Of a stretch of DNA of 64,000 nucleotides, positions 45,001 to 53,010 are shown one piece after another. Below the pieces are notes generated by a model. That model made no database searches, was not told where the DNA came from, and saw only the letters and a program-made list of their open reading frames with translations. The first letter of the stretch is position 1. Every line of letters begins with the position of its first letter. Source of the stretch: an uncultured Lachnospiraceae bacterium (GTDB taxonomy: Bacteria > Bacillota > Clostridia > Lachnospirales > Lachnospiraceae); the NCBI GenBank assembly GCA_900551895.1, contig URXX01000007.1, positions 1 to 64,000 on the forward strand, given 5' to 3'. The position numbers and the translations under genes are program-made.

Positions 45001-45541
45001 GTATGCCGTGATCCTGCAATTCCAAAAAGAAGTTGCCTTTTCCGAAAATCTTCTCATATCTCTTTGCCGATTTCACTGCCTCTTCGTACATCCCACGCAA
45101 TAAATTTTTCTGCACCTCTCCCGCAAGGCAGGCGCTCAGCGCAATAATTCCTTCGTGATACTGATCTAAAAGTTCATAATCCACGCGGGGCTTATAGTAA
45201 TATCCCTCCACAAATGCCTTAGAAACAATTTTTGTTAAATTCTCATACCCTTTATTATTTTCCGCAAGTAAAACGAGATGATAATATCTGTCCTCTCTCG
45301 TTCCCACTTCTTTGTCAAATCTGGACTGGGGCGCTACATACACTTCACAGCCCAGTATAGGTTTAATTCCCTCGGCTTTTGCCGCACGGTAGAAATCAAT
45401 CACACCGAACATAACGCCGTGGTCTGTAATCGCCGCACTGTCCATGCCCAGTTCTTTCACCCGTGCCACATATTCTTTTACTTTATTTGAACCGTCCAGC
45501 AGACTGTACTCCGTATGGACGTGCAAATGTGCAAATTTCAT
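42068..45541 (-). CDS. dnaE: DNA polymerase III alpha subunit
   Basis: 1157 residues. It opens with the PHP domain (FAHLHVHTEYSLLDG), continues with the C-family polymerase palm carrying GPGRGSAAGS and the catalytic PDIDIDF near residue 396, then helix-hairpin-helix, OB-fold (VMAFLTIEDLLGTVEVVIFP) and C-terminal domains. It is the DnaE-type polymerase, which in low-GC Gram-positives acts with PolC. Complete and uninterrupted; the ATG is followed directly by the family's first strand. Confidence 0.96.
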   Translation of the reverse strand: MKFAHLHVHTEYSLLDGSNKVKEYVARVKELGMDSAAITDHGVMFGVIDFYRAAKAEGIKPILGCEVYVAPQSRFDKEVGTREDRYYHLVLLAENNKGYENLTKIVSKAFVEGYYYKPRVDYELLDQYHEGIIALSACLAGEVQKNLLRGMYEEAVKSAKRYEKIFGKGNFFLELQDHGIPEQATVNQRMLRLSQDTGIELVATNDVHYTYAADEKPHDILLCIQTGKKLQDENRMRYEGGQYYVKSPEEMAELFPYALQALENTQKIADRCHVEIEFGVTKLPRYDVPQGFTSWEYLNKLCFEGLASRYEPVTEELKERLTYELSVIQKMGYVDYFLIVWDFIKYARDNDIMVGPGRGSAAGSIVSYCLGITDIDPIRYQLLFERFLNPERVSMPDIDIDFCFERRQEVIDYVVRKYGADRVVQIVTFGTMAARGVIRDVGRVMDLPYAFVDSIAKMIPTELNMTLTKALSVNPELKKIYEEDAEVKELIDMSLRLEGLPRHTSMHAAGVVISQKPVDEYVPLSLGADGAVTTQFTMTTLEELGLLKMDFLGLRTLTVIQNAVKLAEKSSGHKIDMHKIDYNDKAVLDSIGTGKTDGVFQLESAGMKNFMKELKPQNLEDIIAGISLYRPGPMDFIPQYIKGKNDKDAITYDCPQLEPILKSTYGCIVYQEQVMQIVRDLAGYTLGRSDLLRRAMSKKKADVMAKERQNFVYGNKEEGVPGCVANGISEEIANKIYDEMIDFAKYAFNKSHAAAYAVVAYQTAYLKYYYPVEFMAALMTSVIDNPGKVSEYIYASRQMGIHILPPDINEGEGNFSVDNGNIRYGLTAIKSIGRPVIDAIIHEREIGGKYKNLKDFIERLSGKEVNKRTIENFIKAGAFDSLPGTRKQLMMIYIQILDQVNKDRKYSMSGQMSLFDLVDEEQKKEFDIPLPDVKEYEKETMLAFEKEVLGVYVTGHPMEEYETLWKKNISATTMDFQPSEESGRSKVRDGAKEIIGGLIVNKTIKYTKTNKVMAFLTIEDLLGTVEVVIFPKDYEKNKLYLEEDSKVFVKGRVSEEDERASKLICESIVPFQEMKKELWIQFPDKQNFIQEEEQLYRMINGSEGNDTVVIYCQAEKAIKRLPMNRNVGIDSVLLSRLTNYFGEKRVKVVEKAIEKTI

Positions 45542-45578
45542 ATCTGTCCTCTTTCTTTATCAAACTTTTGACTATATG

Positions 45579-45604
45579 AAAAAAAAGAGCATACGCTCTT
45601 TTTT
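45579..45604 (-). terminator. Terminator of the HPr-like gene
   Basis: AAGAGC-gtat-GCTCTT and a T8 run on the minus strand, overlapping the stop codon. Confidence 0.85.
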
Positions 45605-45842
45605 AGCCGTTCATCATAAAATCAAGTAATTTATCTGTGTCTTCTGTTTCATATGAAATCAATTCCAACTGTGGAATTTCTCCGTTTGAAAAAACATTTG
45701 CCATAGAAACATACTGAGAAAGTTTTGATTTTAAGTTAAGTCTGTCACCTTCACCTGTCACTAATTCTACTTTTCCTTTACACTGGTCAACAACACTGAA
45801 AAACTTTTCAATGTTTGTAATGTTCTGTATTTTCATTCTCAT
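45603..45842 (-). CDS. HPr-like small protein without the active-site histidine
   Basis: 79 residues with the alternation of strands and helices of HPr (KIQNITNIEKFFSVVDQCKGKVELVTG, LNLKSKLSQYVSMANVF, PQLELISYETEDTDKLLDFMM), but the N-terminal region that carries phospho-His15 in HPr is missing. It is therefore unlikely to carry phosphate for the PTS and may be a regulatory relative. AAGGAG lies eight bases before the ATG. Confidence 0.65.
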   Translation of the reverse strand: MRMKIQNITNIEKFFSVVDQCKGKVELVTGEGDRLNLKSKLSQYVSMANVFSNGEIPQLELISYETEDTDKLLDFMMNG

Positions 45843-45888
45843 ATCGAAAACTCCTTTCCTTTTCCATTTTATCTGTTTACATTATACA

Positions 45889-46719
45889 TTATCCTTCTTT
45901 AATTGCAATGCTTTTTTCCCTAATCTCGATTTTTCCTTCTTTTAAAAGACGTCCCACTGCGCGTTTAAATGCATTCTTACTTAAATTCAATTCTCGTTTG
46001 ATAATCTCCGGATCTGCCTTATCCGTAAACGGAAGTTCCCCGTCATACGAACAGATTGTTTCCCATACCAAATCCGCATCTTTATCCATCTGTGCAGGAA
46101 TTTTTTCACGGACACTTAAATCTAATTTCCCGTCAGCCTTTACCGCCGTAACACGGGCTTTGATTTCCATTCCGACAAATAGTTTTCCGTACGCTTCTTT
46201 CTTCGGAATGCGTGCGGAATACTGATTATCTACAGCCACAAACAAACCAAATTCATCGCTTCTGTCATAAATAATCCCTTCTACCATATCGTCCTTCTGA
46301 TAAGGGGAATCTTTGCGTAACATATCGTACACTTTCATTGTGGCGCAAAGACGCTCGCTCTTATCGATATAAAGCGTAACAAGGCATTTATCTCCCTTTT
46401 GTACTTTTGCCGTCTGCTGTTTGAACGGTAAAAATAAATCTTTTTCCAATCCCCAGTCTAAAAACGCACCGAATTTTCCCACATCTGCCACAGTCAGCAC
46501 CGCTAATTCTCCAAGTGTCAGTTTCGGTTCGTTTGTCGTTGCAATAAGACGGTCATCTGAGTCTTTATATAAGAATACTTCCACCGGATCTCCCAACTCA
46601 ATCCCCTCCGGAACCTGTTTTTTCGGAAGAAGTACCTTCTCATCTTCCCCGCCGAGATATACACCGAAATCTACTTTTTTTACTACCGTCAATACTTGTT
46701 TTTTTCCTAATTTCATCAT
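45889..46719 (-). CDS. CvfB/YitL-type S1 RNA-binding protein
   Basis: 276 residues with tandem S1-type domains (LGKKQVLTVVKKVDFGVYLG, LAVLTVADVGKFGAFLDWGLEKDLFLP, VEGIIYDRSDEFGLFVAV) and a C-terminal winged helix (ELNLSKNAFKRAVGRLLKEGKI). CvfB proteins bind RNA and affect virulence or stress gene expression in staphylococci and streptococci. It overlaps the upstream thioesterase gene by four bases. Confidence 0.88.
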   Translation of the reverse strand: MMKLGKKQVLTVVKKVDFGVYLGGEDEKVLLPKKQVPEGIELGDPVEVFLYKDSDDRLIATTNEPKLTLGELAVLTVADVGKFGAFLDWGLEKDLFLPFKQQTAKVQKGDKCLVTLYIDKSERLCATMKVYDMLRKDSPYQKDDMVEGIIYDRSDEFGLFVAVDNQYSARIPKKEAYGKLFVGMEIKARVTAVKADGKLDLSVREKIPAQMDKDADLVWETICSYDGELPFTDKADPEIIKRELNLSKNAFKRAVGRLLKEGKIEIREKSIAIKEG

Positions 46720-47429
46720 TTCTTTTCTCCTGTTAATTCCACAACCGCAAAAGGTTTATCCTCTGCATCACAAAGTTTTATTGTTACTTTCCCTTCTTCA
46801 CTGTGCATTTTCGGGAAAATTTCATCCCCGTATAATGCAGATTTCTTATATTCCACACGAACCTGTCCAACCGATATATTTTCGTCTGCAATTTCCAACG
46901 CCATTTGTATGTAACGGCTGTTATTTACATGACCGTTTGTATCTATATCACTCTTCTGTACAAAAAACGATTGTTTTTCTTCCCATGTATCCGGAAGAGA
47001 AATTTTCCGAGACGCATATTCCATAGAAAGTTCCGGTTCAAGTTCATATTTTTCTATGTCTTTTTCTGTCGGCTTTGCCGGACGTTTTCGCTCTGTGTCC
47101 ATAAAAACCCATATGGAATTGGCGTACGCCACACATTTATCGTCTTTATCTTTCATCACAAAGTTTCTTGTCCCATACAATCCGTTAAATGCGGTTGGCC
47201 ATGTGCTGACTTCAATCTCCTCACACAGTTTTGGATAACGCTCTATCACAACCTGCCATGCGGAAAGTATCCAGCCGTGATGATGCTCTTTTAAAAATTC
47301 CATACCTACGCCCAAATCTTCCGACTGAAAAGTGCTGCAATCCTGAAAATAATTTACAATGCCTGTTAAAGTCAGATGACCGCTCTTATCCGTTTCGCTG
47401 TACCGCACCCGTTCTTTTATCGAATACAT
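46716..47429 (-). CDS. Acyl-ACP thioesterase (hot-dog fold)
   Basis: 237 residues, double hot-dog fold: YSETDKSGHLTLTGIVNYFQD in the first half and DIDTNGHVNNSRYIQMALE in the second, the latter holding the Asn/His catalytic region. It releases fatty acids from acyl carrier protein. ATG at 47429 is chosen: GGAGG lies just upstream and the start overlaps the stop of the CDF gene (TAATG). The longer frame would add residues read from inside that gene. Confidence 0.9.
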   Translation of the reverse strand: MYSIKERVRYSETDKSGHLTLTGIVNYFQDCSTFQSEDLGVGMEFLKEHHHGWILSAWQVVIERYPKLCEEIEVSTWPTAFNGLYGTRNFVMKDKDDKCVAYANSIWVFMDTERKRPAKPTEKDIEKYELEPELSMEYASRKISLPDTWEEKQSFFVQKSDIDTNGHVNNSRYIQMALEIADENISVGQVRVEYKKSALYGDEIFPKMHSEEGKVTIKLCDAEDKPFAVVELTGEKK

Positions 47430-48604
47430 TACATTCCTCCATAACTTTTCTCTACGTGTATCACACACTGGTATCTGTTGTCAACCTCCTGCAATTCTTT
47501 TCTCAAAGTATTGCTCACCTCTATCTGTTTTTCCTTATCATATTCATACGGAACAACCATGTCAAAAATAAGATTAATACGATGTTTGCCCTCTACAACA
47601 CGGAAATCGTGAATAGACACTTTACTGTCAATTTCTTCGATTTTCTCATTGGCTATATCTTTTATTTTCAAAATATTCTCATCTTTTGTTTCTATCGGGT
47701 CCATATGAATGACAAGAAAAATTCCCATAAATTTCTGTGCATCTCTCTCAATTTTATCTACAATTTCGTGAGATGTTTCAATATCCGCCGTGTTTGGCAC
47801 TTCTGCATGAATAGACGCCATACTTCTGCCCGGTCCATAGTTATGTACAATTAGATCGTGGGTTCCCTCAATTCCTTCATAGCCTTCCACAAACTCTGTA
47901 ATCTGTCGGAAAACTTCCGGAGCAGGCGCCGGACCGATTAATTCCTCCACCGTATCTTTTGCAATGCCGATACCCGCCCAAACAACAATACCGGATACGA
48001 TCACTCCCACAATCCCGTCTATATTCATTCCCGTTACTTTCCAAAATAAAATAGAAAGCACGGTAACGGAAGTCGTTACCGCATCTCCTATGGAGTCTGT
48101 CGCTGTCGCCTGAAGCACTTTAGAATCAATCCGTTTTCCGAGTTTTCTGTTAAATGCTCCAAGCCACAATTTCATTCCAATAGATAAAATCAGTATCATA
48201 ATGGAAATCCACTGAAATTTCAACTGTTCCGGATGCATAATCTTTCCAACGGAATCTTTGAAAAATGTCAGCCCCACCTGAATAACAAGAAACGCTACAA
48301 TCAATGCTGAAATATACTCTATTCGCCCATGCCCGAAAGGATGCTCCTCATCTGCCGGCTTGCTCGCCATTTTCACACCGACAAGACTGATAATGGAAGA
48401 GCCTGCATCGGATAGATTGTTAAATGCATCCGCCAAAATAGATACGCTGTGCATCAGCAGACCGATAATCCCCTTTCCGATAAATAGAATAATATTACAT
48501 ATAATTCCTACGACTCCCGATAATACACCATATGACGTTCTTACCGTCACTTCCTCTACATACTCGTATCTTTTTACAAAATGTTTTACCAAAAATTCTG
48601 TCAT
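47429..48604 (-). CDS. Cation diffusion facilitator transporter
   Basis: 391 residues. Six membrane helices with the metal-binding motif DAFNNLSDAGSS in helix 2 and HPFGHGRIEYISAL, plus DSIGDAVTT in helix 5. The cytoplasmic C-terminal domain has GTHDLIVHNYGPGRSMASIHAEV. It exports zinc, iron or manganese by proton antiport; the ion cannot be settled by sequence. It is coupled to the thioesterase gene. Confidence 0.92.
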   Translation of the reverse strand: MTEFLVKHFVKRYEYVEEVTVRTSYGVLSGVVGIICNIILFIGKGIIGLLMHSVSILADAFNNLSDAGSSIISLVGVKMASKPADEEHPFGHGRIEYISALIVAFLVIQVGLTFFKDSVGKIMHPEQLKFQWISIMILILSIGMKLWLGAFNRKLGKRIDSKVLQATATDSIGDAVTTSVTVLSILFWKVTGMNIDGIVGVIVSGIVVWAGIGIAKDTVEELIGPAPAPEVFRQITEFVEGYEGIEGTHDLIVHNYGPGRSMASIHAEVPNTADIETSHEIVDKIERDAQKFMGIFLVIHMDPIETKDENILKIKDIANEKIEEIDSKVSIHDFRVVEGKHRINLIFDMVVPYEYDKEKQIEVSNTLRKELQEVDNRYQCVIHVEKSYGGM

Positions 48605-48623
48605 ATTTATCCTCTATTCTTCT

Positions 48624-49256
48624 TTATTCTCTGCCAAAAAAGAACCATTTTATTTTAAATCTCGATGTTGCCGTCACCATCTCGTATTCTTCCTCATCCA
48701 GCACGGATTTTAATTTTTCTTTACTCTTTTTCGGTACTACCGCGTTTGTCGCATCCACAAAGCAGAGATTCGGATAAAGTACACACCACCAGTTATGCCC
48801 TTTTGCCCTGCCGATTTCTATGCGAAGCGCCTCGTATTCCCCTGCCGGAAATGTAACGTCCCCATATGTTTTCTGCGGGAAATAACTTTTCGTCAGTTTC
48901 GCTTTCACTGGATAAGCATATCCCTCTTGGCAAATAACTCTGTCTGCAACCTGCTCCAATTCTTTTTCGTGACTGCCTGTCCACGCTTTCGTTTCTTCCA
49001 CACTTTTTGCATCCGGCAGTTCCTGTTTCATGTATGCGATTATTTCTTCTTTCACTTTCATCTTTAACTGCTGGTCTTTATCGCTGTCACTGTTTGCGAG
49101 AACGTGAAACCGTAACACTTCCTCCGCCAGTCTTTCCTGTGTCTTGTCCACTTTCGCTTCCACTAAGACAGATTGTCTGTATAAAACCATTCCTGTTATT
49201 ATTCCTGCAATCGTCATGGCGATTGCCGCACAAATCCATTTTCTTTCCTTTTCCAT
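48624..49256 (-). CDS. spoIIR: Stage II sporulation protein R
   Basis: Forespore signal that triggers SpoIIGA to process pro-sigma-E in the mother cell, the step that leads to spoIIID expression. The protein has an N-terminal signal/anchor helix, then the SpoIIR domain: VLRFHVLANSDSDKDQQLK, FPAGEYEALRIEIGRAKGHNWWCVLYPNLCF. The internal ATG at 49256 with AGAGAGG upstream is preferred to 49295. It shows that the host has the sigma-E pathway, so the split spoIIID matters. Confidence 0.93.
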   Translation of the reverse strand: MEKERKWICAAIAMTIAGIITGMVLYRQSVLVEAKVDKTQERLAEEVLRFHVLANSDSDKDQQLKMKVKEEIIAYMKQELPDAKSVEETKAWTGSHEKELEQVADRVICQEGYAYPVKAKLTKSYFPQKTYGDVTFPAGEYEALRIEIGRAKGHNWWCVLYPNLCFVDATNAVVPKKSKEKLKSVLDEEEYEMVTATSRFKIKWFFFGRE

Positions 49257-49318
49257 TTTATGTAACCTCTCTTTCTTAGTCAGAGTGTTGCCCATTTAGA
49301 AAAGGTTATACATCTTTT

Positions 49319-49993
49319 TTATTGTTTTGTGCGGATCGTATCGATAACCGCCTCTACCTGATTATCAATATGACGGCAGACAACCTCCGCCGCTTCCTCT
49401 TTCTGACGCTTTTCAATACGGTTAATAATATCCTCATGTTCCGCAATTAAAATCGGGTGAAAACATTCTTTCTTCAAATATTCCACTCGGAAACGGTACA
49501 TTTGCTCTCTGAAATTATTGAGCAGTTGAATAAGACGCTGATTGTCCGTTGCCATAAAAATAACATCGTGGAATTTCACGTCCGCCTCGGCAAACTTTGT
49601 CACATCATTTGTTTTTAATGTTTGCTCAAATTCTTTTGCCGCCTCTTTCAGTTGGATCATCTGCTGTTTCGTCATTCTGTCACAGGCAAGTTTTACCGCA
49701 AGCTCCTCCAACGCCTTTCGTACTTCCAAAACATCACGAAGACTTTTTTCCGTAATCTCGGCAACCTCCGCCCCTTTTCTCGGAATCATCAGGACAAGCC
49801 CCTCCAATTCCAATTTTCTGATTGCCTCGCGGATTGGCGTACGGCTAACCCCCAGTTTATTCGCCAACTGAATTTCCATAAGCCTCTCCCCCGGCTTTAA
49901 CTCTCCCTTTAAAATTGCCTGACGCAATGTGTTAAAAACAACATCACGAAGCGGCAGATACTCATTCATATTTACCTGAAAATTTGTTTCCAT
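49319..49993 (-). CDS. GntR-family (FadR-type) transcriptional regulator
   Basis: The winged helix-turn-helix (VFNTLRQAILKGELKPGERL ... LGVSRTPIREAIRKLELEGL) is followed by an all-helical FCD ligand-binding domain (ADVKFHDVIFMATDNQRL, HEDIINRIEKR). Its signal is unknown. It lies between ispE and spoIIR, an order common in Clostridia; five bases separate it from ispE. Confidence 0.9.
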   Translation of the reverse strand: METNFQVNMNEYLPLRDVVFNTLRQAILKGELKPGERLMEIQLANKLGVSRTPIREAIRKLELEGLVLMIPRKGAEVAEITEKSLRDVLEVRKALEELAVKLACDRMTKQQMIQLKEAAKEFEQTLKTNDVTKFAEADVKFHDVIFMATDNQRLIQLLNNFREQMYRFRVEYLKKECFHPILIAEHEDIINRIEKRQKEEAAEVVCRHIDNQVEAVIDTIRTKQ

Positions 49994-49998
49994 ATCAT

Positions 49999-50874
49999 TT
50001 ATCTTCCTCTCGTATTATGCACATTAGTTACATAAACCTGTTTTGCCAGCCTCTTCTTCCGTATCTCCCCATACGCATGTTTTGCCGCCTTTCTGTCCGT
50101 GAAAATACCGAAAACAGTAGGTCCGCTTCCGCTCATCATAGCGTTTAACGCTCCCGCATCTTTCATAACCTTTTTAATTTTTTCAATTACAGGATAATCT
50201 CCGACAGTCACTTCCTCGAGAACGTTTCCCATATTGGCTGCAATTTTTTCTAAATTCTGTTCTTCCAGTCCCTCCAAAATTCCGTCAATATTCGGATGCT
50301 TTACAATGTCTAAGGCATCCAACTTCTCATATACCGTCTTTGTCGAAACACTCACAGGCGGTTTCGCAATTAAAACATAGCATTTTGGAAGAGCAGGCAG
50401 AGGCGTCAATTCCTCACCGATTCCCTCTGCCAAAACTGTTCCGCGCATAATGCAGTAAGGCACATCCGCCCCTAATTTCACGCCGCGTTTCATAAGTTCC
50501 TGCTGAGAAAGTCCAAGTTGATACATTCTGTTCATTCCAAACAGAACTGCCGCCGCATTGGAACTTCCTCCCGCCATTCCCGCAGATACGGGAATAAATT
50601 TATTCAACCGAATGGATACGCCTCCCTCAATCCGAAATTCATCCATAAGCAGTTTCGCCGCTTTGTATGCAATATTATTTTCATTTACCGGAAGATAAAA
50701 GAGATTTGTTTCCAAATGAATTCCTTCTTCTTTCGTTTTTTCCATAAATACATCATCATAGAGATAAATCGTCTGCATAACCATACGCACGTCATGGTAT
50801 CCGTTTTCTCTTCTCCCTAAAACGTCAAGCCCCAAATTTATCTTCGCCAGCGCTTTTAATTCTAATTTATCCAT
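49999..50874 (-). CDS. ispE: 4-diphosphocytidyl-2-C-methyl-D-erythritol kinase
   Basis: GHMP kinase of the MEP isoprenoid pathway. It begins LKALAKINLGLDVLGRRENGYHDV, has the ATP loop PVSAGMAGGSSNAAA near 93-107 and the C-terminal MMSGSGPTVFGIF. 291 residues, cytosolic, complete. Confidence 0.95.
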   Translation of the reverse strand: MDKLELKALAKINLGLDVLGRRENGYHDVRMVMQTIYLYDDVFMEKTKEEGIHLETNLFYLPVNENNIAYKAAKLLMDEFRIEGGVSIRLNKFIPVSAGMAGGSSNAAAVLFGMNRMYQLGLSQQELMKRGVKLGADVPYCIMRGTVLAEGIGEELTPLPALPKCYVLIAKPPVSVSTKTVYEKLDALDIVKHPNIDGILEGLEEQNLEKIAANMGNVLEEVTVGDYPVIEKIKKVMKDAGALNAMMSGSGPTVFGIFTDRKAAKHAYGEIRKKRLAKQVYVTNVHNTRGR

Positions 50875-50919
50875 GCGGTACTCCTTTCCCTTCGCTTTTG
50901 TATCTTGTATACATTATAC

Positions 50920-52482
50920 CTAGAGTATACTCATGTTCTCTTTAAAAATCAATATCTTATCTCCCTCTTTTATTTCCTCTCCGCTCAGCCCGTTTGCCGC
51001 TTGGATGCGTTCCGCCGTTGTTCTGTATTGCTTTGCCAAATCCCACAATTCATCTCCTTCTTTGACGATATAGCCTACGATTCCCGGCTCTTTTCCGATT
51101 TTTTCCATATCAAAGGGAATTGTTTCCATATCCGTAATCACATTTTGCCACAGTTGTCGACGAATAAAACTGTGGAATGCCAAAACCGCTTTCACTTCTA
51201 CCTCTCCGCTTCCGAGCATGGACACGGAAAGTTGCTCTAATCCATAGTTTACGTCAAATATCGTGTCCTCATTCATATCATCGCACTCAATGAGATAGGA
51301 AAACGGTATCATTCCCTGCCATGTGTCAAAAGGAACTTCATCACTTTCTTTTACATACAAAAACTGTAAATGCAGTATACCCTCAATCTGAATGCCCTGC
51401 TCCCCTCTCTCCATTTTCTCTACCTGTACTTCTCCGCTGTTATAACAAATCTGCAAAATATCTTCCCGAAGTTCCGGCACGGATAACTGCTCCGACAATT
51501 TACATTTCGAGTGATTTTGCAGAACAAGTTCCTCACTTCTTACTTTTTCCCGTTTTAAATTACATTCATGCTGCAGCGAGTAAACGTCTTCAAGCACTTC
51601 CGCCTCCTCTTCCTCATAAACGGCAATTTTCAAATCGAGCGTTCCCTCAATACCAATTGAACGCATCTCTCCGTCCTCGTCCGCACGCATATCCACATTC
51701 ACTTCGCTTAAATTTCCGGTGATATAATGATACATGGACGGATCTACCCCCGAACAATTTACCTGCCCCTCGTAAGCAACCGCCTGCTCTATCCAGTCCG
51801 TCTTTCCCTCCGGCGACTCATACAGACAAAATAGACTTAACTCTCCTGACAGATGAAGGGCGTCCTCCTCCAATTTCGTGTCCAATTTACGATTGGTGAC
51901 GTCCGTCCATAAAATCATTCCCATATTTTCTTTTGTCCCCGCAAGAACAACCTCCTCTTTAATACGATACGTATCCCTTTTACCCGTATGTAACTGTAAC
52001 AGTTGATGTTCCTTTTTCTTCTTATATAGTGTGTCCTCACTTTCAATTTCCGTTGTCAAAGAGATATTCTCTGTCACTTCCTTACCGATTTCCAATTCCA
52101 CCAATGCCTTTACACTCAGTTTTCGGGAGTGAATCATAGACGCCGTAAATTCTGTCCGTAAATTTCTAACCGCATATTCTCCGTCCTCCACACCATTTTC
52201 CACATAAACCATTTCCTCAAAGGGAGTTTTCCCCATAAGTGAAGTCAGTTTTGTTTCTCCTTCCTCCGTCACATACAAAATTTGAAAATACACGTTTCCT
52301 GTCACCCGCACATAATTTTCCAACGGTTTTATCTCTTCTACTTTTGCTTCGCCTTTACTCATAACGATTTTAGCCACATCTCTTTTCGCATCGGGAACAT
52401 TGTAATCATCATCTACAAAAAACTGGTCGGCAATCCCCTTTTCCATACGATTTATGTGCATTTGTTTTTTTATAAATTCCAT
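50920..52482 (-). CDS. sipL: SipL-like spore morphogenesis protein (DUF3794 repeats, LysM)
   Basis: The 520 residues consist of repeated DUF3794/SPOCS domains (for example DYNVPDAKRDVAKIVMSKG) and a C-terminal LysM domain (YIVKEGDELWDLAKQYRT ... AANGLSGEEIKEGDKILIF). C. difficile SipL has the same layout and almost the same length; there it binds SpoIVA and anchors the coat around the forespore, in the mother cell. ATG at 52482 follows AGGAGGGA; the frame upstream of it is spurious. Confidence 0.88.
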   Translation of the reverse strand: MEFIKKQMHINRMEKGIADQFFVDDDYNVPDAKRDVAKIVMSKGEAKVEEIKPLENYVRVTGNVYFQILYVTEEGETKLTSLMGKTPFEEMVYVENGVEDGEYAVRNLRTEFTASMIHSRKLSVKALVELEIGKEVTENISLTTEIESEDTLYKKKKEHQLLQLHTGKRDTYRIKEEVVLAGTKENMGMILWTDVTNRKLDTKLEEDALHLSGELSLFCLYESPEGKTDWIEQAVAYEGQVNCSGVDPSMYHYITGNLSEVNVDMRADEDGEMRSIGIEGTLDLKIAVYEEEEAEVLEDVYSLQHECNLKREKVRSEELVLQNHSKCKLSEQLSVPELREDILQICYNSGEVQVEKMERGEQGIQIEGILHLQFLYVKESDEVPFDTWQGMIPFSYLIECDDMNEDTIFDVNYGLEQLSVSMLGSGEVEVKAVLAFHSFIRRQLWQNVITDMETIPFDMEKIGKEPGIVGYIVKEGDELWDLAKQYRTTAERIQAANGLSGEEIKEGDKILIFKENMSIL

Positions 52483-52492
52483 AAAATCCCTC

Positions 52493-52900
52493 CTATTCAA
52501 ATATAACCGTCTTTCCGGAAGTGTTAAGTGCAATCACAATATATGGATTGTTATCTTTTTTCACTACTTTCTCCTGTTTGGACGGTCCGATTAAATTCGT
52601 GTGAACATAAATTGCATTTTCTGTTTCCTTGCATTCTTTTACCTTTACACTGTAGCCGGTTGTCTGTTTTTTCCCATACCCCCGCGCAATATACAATGTG
52701 CCTTTATCTTCATAGGTAAGTCTGAACGGCTTCTCCTTTTCCCCGTCTATCTTTTCTTTTAATTCTTCCGGTATCAACTCTTCCTCTATAATGGTAAACT
52801 TCGCATCCTTCCCGTTATCCCGCTGATTTTTCTTTATGCTGCAGCCTGTAAATAAAATGAGTATGCCGATACAGATGAAACAAAAAATCGCCTTTTTCAT
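52493..52900 (-). CDS. PrcB-domain lipoprotein
   Basis: 135 residues with a lipoprotein signal (lipobox LFTGC). The C-terminal segment LYIARGYGKKQTTGYSVKVKEC ... YIVIALNTSGKTVIF fits the PrcB C-terminal family, which is found in secreted protease-associated proteins. Placed 10 bases before the SipL-like gene in the same direction, it may be coexpressed during sporulation. Confidence 0.8.
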   Translation of the reverse strand: MKKAIFCFICIGILILFTGCSIKKNQRDNGKDAKFTIIEEELIPEELKEKIDGEKEKPFRLTYEDKGTLYIARGYGKKQTTGYSVKVKECKETENAIYVHTNLIGPSKQEKVVKKDNNPYIVIALNTSGKTVIFE

Positions 52901-53010
52901 CCGCTTCTCTCTCCCCGCGTTCTCCCTATATCTTATTATCTTCCTTGTCTTTTTATGTACCCTCTAGTATAATATTCCTTATCATTTAAAAGTATCGAAA
53001 GGAACACGCT